A stretch of DNA of 20,210 nt from JAIRTY01 sp050257395 (GTDB lineage: Bacteria; Actinomycetota; Actinomycetes; Streptosporangiales; Streptosporangiaceae). Below the pieces are notes generated by a model. It saw only the letters and a list, made by a program, of their open reading frames with translations. It ran no database searches and had not been told where the DNA came from. Shown piece by piece: positions 1 to 6,195 of the stretch; position 1 is the first letter of the stretch, and the number at the start of each line of letters is the position of its first letter. The stretch is from assembly GCA_050257395.1 (NCBI GenBank), contig JBLMWU010000253.1, positions 1 through 20,210 of the forward strand, read 5' to 3'. A program made the position numbers and the translations under genes.

Positions 1-1
1 G

Positions 2-1450
2 AACGTCCGCTGTTACGGCGAGCCGCTGGCGGCCGCGGTCCGCGCCGGGCAGGTGCCCGAGGACCTGGTCGACCGGGCCGCGGGCCGGGTGCTGCGGCAG
101 AAATGCGAGCTCGGGCTGCTCGACCCCGCCCCCGCGGCCTGCGCCGGCCACCCGCATCCCGACGGGGCGGGCACCCCGGACGGCCAGGACGGCCCCGGCC
201 CCGGCCTGGATCTGGACCCGCCCGCGCACCGGGCGCTGGCCCGGCGGCTGGCCGAGGAGTCGGTGGTGCTGCTGGCCAACCCGGGCGGCGTGCTGCCGCT
301 GCGCCCCTCGGCCCGGATCGCGGTGACCGGCCCGCTCGCCGACGACCCGCTGGCGTTCTTCGGCTGCTACACCTTCCCCCGGCACGTGGGCTACCGGCAT
401 CCCAGCTCCGGCATCGGGGTCGCCGCGGCCACCCTGCTGGATGCGCTGCGCGGGGAGCTGCCGCAGGCGCGGATCAGTCACACGCCCGGCTGCGGAACCA
501 GGTCCGCCGACCGCTCCGGGTTCGCGGCCGCGGTGGCCGGGGCCCGGTCCGCGGACGTGGTGGTGGCGGTGCTCGGCGACGAGGCCGGGCTCTTCGGCCG
601 GGGCAGCTCGGGCGAGGGCTGCGACGTCGGCGACCTGACCCTGCCGGGAGTGCAGGCGGACCTGCTTGCCGAGCTGGCCGCCACCGGCACACCGGTGGTG
701 CTGGCGCTGGTCACCGGCCGCCCGTACGCGCTGGGCCCGGCCGCCGGGCAGCTCGCCGCGGCCGTGCAGGTCTTCTTTCCCGGGGAAGAGGGCGGCGGCG
801 CGCTCGCGGCGGTGCTGTCAGGCCGGGTGACGCCGGGCGGGCGGCTGCCGGTGGAGCTGCCCGGATCCGCGGGCGGCCAGCCCACCGGCTACCTGCGCGC
901 CCCGCTCGGCGGCCGCACCGACGTCAGCGCGGCGGATCCGACACCGCTGTTCCCGTTCGGCCACGGCCTGTCCTACACCTCGTTCGAGTACACCGGCCTG
1001 ACGATCCGGGCGGCCGGCGGCGGCGCGGATGCGGGGGACGGTGCGGCCCCCAGCATCGCGACCGACGGCACCGCTGAGATCAGCTGCACGGTGCGCAACA
1101 CCGGCAGCCGGTCCGGGGACGAGGTGGTCCAGCTCTACCTCGGCGACCCGGTGGCGCAGGTGGTCCGCCCGGTCCGGTTCCTGGCCGGGTTCGCCCGGGT
1201 GCCGCTGGCGCCGGGGGAGGCCCGCCGGGTGACGTTCCGGGTGCACGCCGACCGCACCGCGTTCTGCGGGCGGGCCGGGGACCGGATCGTGGAGCCGGGC
1301 GTCATCGAGGTGGAGATCGGCGCGTCCTCCGCTGACCTGCGGCTGCGGGGCTCGCTCACGCTCACCGGGCCGCAGCGGTCCGTGGGCGCCGACCGGGTGC
1401 TTTCCACCGGGGTCACGATCGGGCCGGATGACCCGGCGCCGGCCGGGTAA
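2..1450 (+). CDS. Glycoside hydrolase family 3 (beta-glucosidase / beta-xylosidase), 5'-truncated by window edge
   Basis: The open frame enters from base 2 and ends with TAA at 1448-1450, so about 482 residues of a longer enzyme are visible. The family hydrolyses terminal beta-linked glucose or xylose from oligosaccharides. What remains is the end of the N-terminal barrel domain (DRAAGRVLRQK, then LGLLD), the alpha/beta sandwich GH3 C-terminal domain (ESVVLLANPGGVLPL, then SSGEGCD, which probably holds the acid/base Glu), the hallmark PLFPFGHGLSYTSF, and a fibronectin-III-like tail (SCTVRNTGSRSGDEVVQLYL). The catalytic Asp nucleophile would be upstream of the window. No signal peptide can be judged. 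The kinase gene follows after 9 bp. Substrate cannot be settled here; the xylBA genes 13 kb away make xylosidase activity attractive, but that is only inference. Confidence 0.93.
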   Translation, partial: NVRCYGEPLAAAVRAGQVPEDLVDRAAGRVLRQKCELGLLDPAPAACAGHPHPDGAGTPDGQDGPGPGLDLDPPAHRALARRLAEESVVLLANPGGVLPLRPSARIAVTGPLADDPLAFFGCYTFPRHVGYRHPSSGIGVAAATLLDALRGELPQARISHTPGCGTRSADRSGFAAAVAGARSADVVVAVLGDEAGLFGRGSSGEGCDVGDLTLPGVQADLLAELAATGTPVVLALVTGRPYALGPAAGQLAAAVQVFFPGEEGGGALAAVLSGRVTPGGRLPVELPGSAGGQPTGYLRAPLGGRTDVSAADPTPLFPFGHGLSYTSFEYTGLTIRAAGGGADAGDGAAPSIATDGTAEISCTVRNTGSRSGDEVVQLYLGDPVAQVVRPVRFLAGFARVPLAPGEARRVTFRVHADRTAFCGRAGDRIVEPGVIEVEIGASSADLRLRGSLTLTGPQRSVGADRVLSTGVTIGPDDPAPAG

Positions 1451-1459
1451 GCCAACGGT

Positions 1460-3721
1460 GTGCCCCCCACCCCCGAGCCCGGGAACGGCACCCGGGTCGT
1501 CGCTGGACGCTACCGGCTGCTGACGTCCCTCGGCTCCGGGGGGATGGGCACCGTCTGGCGGGCCGAGGACGAGCTGCTCGGCCGGCCGGTGGCGGTGAAG
1601 GAGATCATCCCGCCGCCGGGCGTCACCGCTGAGGAGAGCCAGAACCTGCGTGAGCGGACGCTGCGGGAAGCCCGCACCGCGGCCCGGCTGGGTCACCCGA
1701 ACGTGGTGGCCGTCTATGACGTGGTGGAGGACGGCGGCCGGCCCTGGATCGTCATGGAGCTGCTGCAGGCGCGGTCGCTGCGGGACATCGTGCAGGAGGA
1801 CGGCCCGCTGCCGGTGCCGGAGGCCGCGCGGATCGGCCTGCAGGTGCTCGCCGCGCTGCGGGCCGCCCACCGGCTGGGGATCGTGCACCGTGACGTCAAG
1901 CCCGGCAACGTGCTGATCGGCGGCGACGGCCGGGCGGTGCTGGCCGACTTCGGCATCGCCCGCGGCCTGGACAGCCCGACGCTGACCACCACCGGGATGC
2001 TGGTCGGGTCGCCGTCGTACATCGCCCCCGAACGGGCCCGCGGCCAGCGCGGCGGTCCCGCCTCGGATCTGTGGTCGCTGGGGGCGACCCTGTACGCGGC
2101 GGTGGAGGGGCGGCCGCCATACGAACGTGACGGCGCCCTGCCCACGCTGACCGCGGTGGTCACGCAGCCCCCCGACCCGCCGCGCCGAGCCGGGGCCCTG
2201 TGGCCGGTCATCAGCGGGCTGCTGCGCCACGACGAGCGGCAGCGGCTCAGCCCGGATGCGGTGGAGTCGATGCTGGCCCGCCTGACCCAGGCCGGGGACC
2301 CGCGGACCACCGCCCCGCTTCCGCTGCCGCCCAACGGGGACCGGGCCCGCGGCGGGGACAGGGCTGGCGGCGGGGACGGGGCCGGTGCCGGGGACGGGGC
2401 CGGTGGCGGCGCGCTCGGCCGGGCGGAGCGCACCCTCACCTTCCACCCGGGCGCGACCATCCAGGACGCACCGGCCGCCGGGCCGGTCTCAGCGGAGCCA
2501 CCCGCCGCCCCGGCTGCGGAGCCACCGGCGGAATCCCCGGCAGAACCGGCCGCGGAACCTCCGGCCGGGCCGGCCGCGGAGTCACCTGCCGGCCCGGCCG
2601 CAGGGGCAGCCGCGGAGGCAGCCGCCGGCCCGGCCGCAGGGGCAGCCGCAGAGCCGGCCACGGAGGCACCCGCCGGACCGGCTGCAGAGCCGGCCGCGGA
2701 GGCACCCGCCGGACCGGCCGCGGAGCCGGCCGCAGCGGACGTTGCGGAGCCGGAAGCCGAGGCAGCCGCGCAGCCGCAAGCGGAGACGCCTGCGCAGTCG
2801 GCCGCAGCGGACGTTGCGGAGCCGGAAGCCGAGGCAGCCGCGCAGCCACAAGCGGAGACGCCTGCGCAGCCGGCAGTGGAGCCGCGTGCCGGGGCGGCCG
2901 GGCCCGGGCCGGCCGCGGGCACCCCGGAACGGACGGCAGGCCGGGTTCCGGAAGCATCGCCGCTGCCAGCGGGCGCGCTGGCAGCCGGGCCGCTGGCCCA
3001 TGGCGCCGCCGGGGCCGGCCCGCCGGTCCCGGCCGCACCCGGGACGGCGCCGGTGACCGCGCCGCTACCGGGGCAGCACCGGCGCCGCTGGCTGCTGGCC
3101 GCGGGAGCCGTGGCCGTGGTCGCGGTCGTGCTCGCGCTGACCCTCCCCGGCCTGCTCACTTCCGCCCGCGCGCCGCAGCCCCGGGCGGGCGGCACACCGG
3201 CGGGTCAGCCCGCCCGCTCGTCGTCACCGCCGTCCCCGCAGCCGTCCGGCCAGCCATCCGGGCAGCCCGCGGGCACGGTGCCAGCTGGCTGGCACCGGTA
3301 CGGCGACCCGACCGGGTTCTCGATCGGGGTGCCGGACGGCTGGCAGGTGTCGCACCAGGGCCACCTGGTCTACATCCGGGACCCGGCCGGGGGCCGGTTC
3401 CTGCTCATCGACCAGACCACCCACCCCAGGCCCGACCCGCTCGCGGACTGGCGGCAGCAGGAGGCGAACCGGGCCGGCACCTATCCCGGCTACCACCGGA
3501 TCCGGCTGCAGGCGGTCAGCTATCCGCAGGCCGAGCGGGCGGCGGACTGGGAGTTCACCTACAACGCATCCGGCGGGCCCACCCACGTGCTGAACCGCAA
3601 CGTGCTCGCGAACGCCCATCAGGCCTACGCCCTGTACTGGTCCACCCCGGCTGGCCAGTGGGCCTCCAGCCGCAGCTTCTTCCGGGTGTTCGCGGCCACC
3701 TTCCGGCCCGCGCCGGCCTGA
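1460..3721 (+). CDS. Transmembrane serine/threonine protein kinase with Ala/Pro/Glu-rich linker and extracellular domain
   Basis: This is a Hanks-type kinase of 753 residues. The kinase domain spans about 17-275: glycine loop LGSGGMGTVW, Lys47 in VAVKEI, catalytic HRDVKPGN (Asp145), DFG (Asp163), and APE at 189-191. All key residues are present, so it should be active on Ser/Thr in the cytoplasm. Residues about 290-540 are a low-complexity Ala/Pro/Glu/Gly linker with tandem repeats. One transmembrane helix lies near 543-565 (WLLAAGAVAVVAVVLALTL), followed by a Pro/Ser/Gln linker and an outside domain near 605-753 (GWHRYGDPTGFSIGVPDGW), resembling the PsbP/Mog1-like tails of other actinomycete kinases; there are no PASTA repeats. 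The GTG start lacks a clear Shine-Dalgarno sequence and lies 9 nt after the GH3 stop, which suggests coupling. The ligand and targets are unknown. Confidence 0.92.
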   Translation: MPPTPEPGNGTRVVAGRYRLLTSLGSGGMGTVWRAEDELLGRPVAVKEIIPPPGVTAEESQNLRERTLREARTAARLGHPNVVAVYDVVEDGGRPWIVMELLQARSLRDIVQEDGPLPVPEAARIGLQVLAALRAAHRLGIVHRDVKPGNVLIGGDGRAVLADFGIARGLDSPTLTTTGMLVGSPSYIAPERARGQRGGPASDLWSLGATLYAAVEGRPPYERDGALPTLTAVVTQPPDPPRRAGALWPVISGLLRHDERQRLSPDAVESMLARLTQAGDPRTTAPLPLPPNGDRARGGDRAGGGDGAGAGDGAGGGALGRAERTLTFHPGATIQDAPAAGPVSAEPPAAPAAEPPAESPAEPAAEPPAGPAAESPAGPAAGAAAEAAAGPAAGAAAEPATEAPAGPAAEPAAEAPAGPAAEPAAADVAEPEAEAAAQPQAETPAQSAAADVAEPEAEAAAQPQAETPAQPAVEPRAGAAGPGPAAGTPERTAGRVPEASPLPAGALAAGPLAHGAAGAGPPVPAAPGTAPVTAPLPGQHRRRWLLAAGAVAVVAVVLALTLPGLLTSARAPQPRAGGTPAGQPARSSSPPSPQPSGQPSGQPAGTVPAGWHRYGDPTGFSIGVPDGWQVSHQGHLVYIRDPAGGRFLLIDQTTHPRPDPLADWRQQEANRAGTYPGYHRIRLQAVSYPQAERAADWEFTYNASGGPTHVLNRNVLANAHQAYALYWSTPAGQWASSRSFFRVFAATFRPAPA
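2729..2872 (+). repeat. 72-bp in-frame tandem duplication in kinase linker
   Basis: Two adjacent 72-bp copies (2729-2800 and 2801-2872) differ at only two bases that I can count. Each encodes a 24-residue unit that starts AAADVAEPEAEA and ends ETPAQ followed by S or P. The duplication keeps the kinase frame. Looser PAGPAAEPAAEAP-type repeats precede it from about 2500. Near-identity including third positions points to a recent duplication. Confidence 0.9.
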
Positions 3722-3746
3722 CCGCCGGCCGCTGCCCGGGCGCCGG

Positions 3747-4226
3747 TCAGCCCAGCAGGGCGAGGCCCTTCACCAGCTTGGCGACGCGGTTGCGCGGCCC
3801 GACGATGCTGACGGCGCTGACCGCCAGGTCGCCGGGCTTGGTGCCGGCGAGCTCGGCGAGGTACTCGTCGTAGACGCGGGTCCGGTGGGCGCCGGCCGGC
3901 ATGTCCACCACGAACACCCCGTCGCTCGCGACCGCCCTGGCGCGCACGCCGGCCAGCACCTCGGGGGCGGCGGTCAGCACGGTGCAGCCCGCCCACGGCA
4001 GGCCCGGGTGCCACTGGCCGGACGCGTCCGGGCCGCCGGGCCCGGCCAGCCCGGTCACGGCCGCGCCGGTGCTGGCCGCGACGCACGCGACCGCGTTCGC
4101 GGCAGCCCCGGGCGGGACGGACCCGTCGGTGATGATCACCCACTTCAGCCGCGCGGACCGGGTCGGCTCACTGGTGATGATCTCGCCGGGCGCGAAACCG
4201 GGTGGAGCATTGACGTCTTCCGGCAC
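3747..4226 (-). CDS. DUF2000 family protein
   Basis: This 159-residue protein matches what I know of DUF2000: a KWVIITDGSVPPGAAANAVACVAA start to the domain, then HPGLPWAGCTVL, VVDMPAGAHRTRVYDEYL and a closing GPRNRVAKLVKGLALL. The family has a peptidyl-tRNA-hydrolase-II-like fold, but its reaction is not established. The GTG start at 4226 is chosen because the minus strand has an AAGGAAG ribosome site 3-4 nt before it; about 20 residues precede the domain. The gene is divergent from an Lrp/AsnC regulator across a 97-bp gap, an arrangement that suggests it is the regulator's target. Its stop lies 25 bp from the convergent kinase stop. Confidence 0.88.
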   Translation of the reverse strand: MPEDVNAPPGFAPGEIITSEPTRSARLKWVIITDGSVPPGAAANAVACVAASTGAAVTGLAGPGGPDASGQWHPGLPWAGCTVLTAAPEVLAGVRARAVASDGVFVVDMPAGAHRTRVYDEYLAELAGTKPGDLAVSAVSIVGPRNRVAKLVKGLALLG

Positions 4227-4323
4227 GTTCTTCCTTATGTATGGAGAATGATTACCGGAGACGCTAGCCAGAAGAGCAGTTCGTTCACAAGAATATTGAA
4301 TTTAATTCGGAACGAGGAGCGCG
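4227..4323. promoter_or_regulatory. Divergent control region between DUF2000 and Lrp genes
   Basis: This 97-bp gap is far richer in A/T than its surroundings. On the plus strand it has GAATATTGAATTTAATTC near 4290-4309, an imperfect A/T-rich dyad of the sort bound by Lrp/AsnC proteins, followed by the GAGGAG ribosome site (4314-4319) of the regulator. The other end holds the AAGGAAG site of DUF2000. No confident -35/-10 pair can be named. Confidence 0.5.
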
Positions 4324-4785
4324 GTGGCCGGTCTCGACGAACTAGATAAGGCGATCCTGCGGGAACTGCAGGCAGATGCACGGCGCACCAACCGCGACAT
4401 CGCAGCCGCGGTCGGCGTCTCGCCGTCCACCGCCCTGGAACGGACCCGCGGCCTGCGCGAGCGCGGCGTCATCCGCGGCGCGGTGCTCGACCTCGACCTC
4501 GCCGCGGTCGGCCGGGGGGTGCAGGCGCTGATCGCGATCCGGATCCGCCCCCCGTCGCGGCGCAACATCGAGGGATTCCGCAACTGGGTCAGCGCCCTGC
4601 CGGAGACGATCGGCCTGTTCGTGGTCTCCGGCAGCGAGGACTTCCTCGTGCACGTCGCGGTGCCGGACAACCAGGCGCTGTACGCGTTCGTCATCGACCG
4701 GCTCACCCAGCGCCCCGAAGTCGCCGACGTGCGCACCAGCGTCGTCTACGAGCACGTGCGCAAGACCAGGATCACGCCCGCCTGA
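4324..4785 (+). CDS. Lrp/AsnC family transcriptional regulator
   Basis: A 153-residue protein of normal family length. An N-terminal winged helix-turn-helix (DELDKAILRELQADARRTNRDIAAAVGVSPSTALERTRGL split over residues 4-45) binds DNA, and a C-terminal RAM/ligand domain (about 65-145, with GSEDFLVHVAV) normally binds amino acids and drives oligomerisation. The GTG start has GAGGAG 4 nt upstream. It is divergent from DUF2000 and probably regulates it and itself, as is usual for this family. The ligand cannot be told from sequence. Confidence 0.95.
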   Translation: MAGLDELDKAILRELQADARRTNRDIAAAVGVSPSTALERTRGLRERGVIRGAVLDLDLAAVGRGVQALIAIRIRPPSRRNIEGFRNWVSALPETIGLFVVSGSEDFLVHVAVPDNQALYAFVIDRLTQRPEVADVRTSVVYEHVRKTRITPA

Positions 4786-4789
4786 CCCC

Positions 4790-4807
4790 GCCCGCGGCCC
4801 CGCGGGC
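4790..4807. terminator. GC-rich hairpin between convergent genes (possible bidirectional terminator)
   Basis: GCCCGCG-GCCC-CGCGGGC is a perfect 7-bp stem with a 4-nt loop, lying 4 bp after the Lrp stop and 23 bp from the epoxide hydrolase stop. There is no T-tract, so termination is inferred from position and stem strength. Confidence 0.45.
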
Positions 4808-4830
4808 CGGGCCGGCCGGGAGAGACCGGC

Positions 4831-6003
4831 TCAGCCGGCCGCGGCGCGGTAGGGGCGGAAGAACGCGCGCAGCTCCTCCGCGTACAACTCCGGCTCCTCG
4901 AACGCCGCGAAGTGCCCGCCGCGCGCGGGCCCGGTCACGCGCACGACGTTCGCGGTGCGCTCGAGCCACGCCCGCGGCGGGGGGAGGATGTCGGCCGGGA
5001 AGAGCGAGAACCCGGACGGTACCTCGACCCGGCGCGCGAGCTGCGCGGGCGGGATCGCGGCGTTCGCGTGGTACATGCGCATCGACGAGCCGATCGTGCC
5101 GGTGAGCCAGTAGAGCGTGATGTTCGTGAGGATCTCGTCCCTGGTGAAGCTCTGCTCCACGTCGCCGCCGCAGTCGCTCCACGCCCGGAGCTTCTCGACG
5201 ATCCACGCCGCCAGCCCGGCCGGCGAGTCGGTGAGCCCGACGGCGGCGGTCTGCGGCTTCGTGCGGTGCATGGCGGAGTAGGCGCCCTCGGCCGCGGCCC
5301 AGGCCGCGGCGGCGGCGAACCAGGCGCGCTCCTCCGGCGTGAGGTCCGCCGGGTCCCCGCTGTACACGGGCAGGCCACCGTCGGTGCGGTGGACGGCCAC
5401 CACCCGGCCGGGATGGCCGAGCGCGAGGTAGCGGCTCACGTGGCTGCCGATGTCGCCGCCGGCCGCGCCGAACCGCGGGTAGCCGAGGACGTCCATGAGC
5501 CGGGCCCACAGGCCGGCGACGGCGATGGAGTCCAGGGCCGGGCCAGCGGGCCGGCTGGAGTACCCGTAGCCCGGCATGTCGGGCACGACCACGTCGAACG
5601 CGTCGGCCGGGTCGGCGCCGTGCCCGCCGGGGTCGGTGAGGAGCGGGATGACCTTGGTGTAGCGCCAGAACGAGTCCGGCCAGCCGTGGCACAGCACCAG
5701 CGGCAGGACGGGCCCGGCCGGCCCGGCGGCCCGCGCGTGCACGAAGTGGATCCGCAGGTCCCCGAGCCGGACCCGGAAGCGGGGGAGCCGGGCGAGCGCC
5801 GCCTCCTGCGCCGGCCAGTCGAACCCGTCCGCCCAGTAGGCGGCGAGCTCGCGGAGGTAGCCGGAATCGGTCCCGAGCGACCAGCCGGCATCGGCGGGCG
5901 TGTCCGGCCAGTGGGTCGCGCGCAGCCGCGCGCGCAGGTCCCCGAGCGCCGCGGGTCCGGCCTGCGGCGCGAACGGCTCGGGACTGGGCGCGGCGTCCGT
6001 CAT
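4831..6003 (-). CDS. Epoxide hydrolase (EHN domain, alpha/beta hydrolase)
   Basis: This 390-residue protein has the microsomal-type epoxide hydrolase layout: an N-terminal EHN domain (about 8-115: FAPQAGPAALGDLRARLRAT, then the WRY-type FWRYTKVIPLL) and an alpha/beta-hydrolase core. Visible catalytic features are the oxyanion HGWP (106-109), the nucleophile Asp184 in GGDIGSH, lid tyrosines (MYHAN region), and the general-base His near 364 in GGHFAAFEEP. It should hydrate epoxides to diols in the cytoplasm; the substrate is unknown. The ATG at 6003 is preferred because GTAGGA lies 8 nt upstream on the minus strand. An open frame continues upstream to 7629, but only as the antisense of the formate dehydrogenase gene. 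It is transcribed away from that operon across a 192-bp divergent region. Confidence 0.92.
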   Translation of the reverse strand: MTDAAPSPEPFAPQAGPAALGDLRARLRATHWPDTPADAGWSLGTDSGYLRELAAYWADGFDWPAQEAALARLPRFRVRLGDLRIHFVHARAAGPAGPVLPLVLCHGWPDSFWRYTKVIPLLTDPGGHGADPADAFDVVVPDMPGYGYSSRPAGPALDSIAVAGLWARLMDVLGYPRFGAAGGDIGSHVSRYLALGHPGRVVAVHRTDGGLPVYSGDPADLTPEERAWFAAAAAWAAAEGAYSAMHRTKPQTAAVGLTDSPAGLAAWIVEKLRAWSDCGGDVEQSFTRDEILTNITLYWLTGTIGSSMRMYHANAAIPPAQLARRVEVPSGFSLFPADILPPPRAWLERTANVVRVTGPARGGHFAAFEEPELYAEELRAFFRPYRAAAG

Positions 6004-6026
6004 GGCACGCATCCTACGGAGCCGCG

Positions 6027-6067
6027 CCGCGCTGCTCCCGCGAACGCGCTGCGCGGGAGCAGCGCGG
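6027..6067 (-). promoter_or_regulatory. 16-bp perfect inverted repeat in epoxide hydrolase leader
   Basis: Bases 6027-6042 (CCGCGCTGCTCCCGCG) and 6052-6067 (CGCGGGAGCAGCGCGG) are exact reverse complements around a 9-nt loop. It ends 24 nt before the epoxide hydrolase start, inside the inferred 5' leader, so it may act as an attenuator or insulate the two divergent units. It has no T-tract in either direction. Confidence 0.6.
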
Positions 6068-6107
6068 GCGCTGCTGCCCTGGGCCAGGGCACAAATCGCA
6101 ACGCGAC

Positions 6108-6137
6108 CTAATAGTGGTTTCCGCCCTTGGCTACCAA
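6108..6137 (-). promoter_or_regulatory. Candidate promoter for epoxide hydrolase
   Basis: On the minus strand TTGGTA (6132-6137) and TATTAG (6108-6113) are separated by 18 nt. Transcription would start near 6101, giving a leader of about 98 nt that contains the 16-bp inverted repeat. The hexamers are moderate matches only. Confidence 0.35.
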
Positions 6138-6156
6138 GTGCACACGTTTGTATGCT
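6128..6156 (+). promoter_or_regulatory. Candidate promoter of formate dehydrogenase operon
   Basis: TTGGCT (6128-6133), a 17-nt spacer, and TATGCT (6151-6156) fit a sigma-70-type actinomycete promoter, with a start near 6163 and a leader of about 33 nt. The -35 box lies inside the dyad CTTGG-CTA-CCAAG (6126-6138), which also covers the -35 box of the opposite promoter and could be an operator. Confidence 0.5.
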
Positions 6157-6195
6157 GACGCTGCTGGTCCCCCTGCGCGCTGAAAGGTGCTGCTC

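Noticed and set aside
818..2446. Long minus-strand frame of 542 codons
   Set aside because: It is antisense to the GH3 and kinase genes, has Arg/Pro/Gly-rich composition typical of shadow frames in high-GC DNA, and matches no family I know.
2500..2890. Repeats in the kinase gene as a CRISPR or mobile-element array
   Set aside because: They are in-frame Ala/Pro/Glu codon repeats with no spacers.
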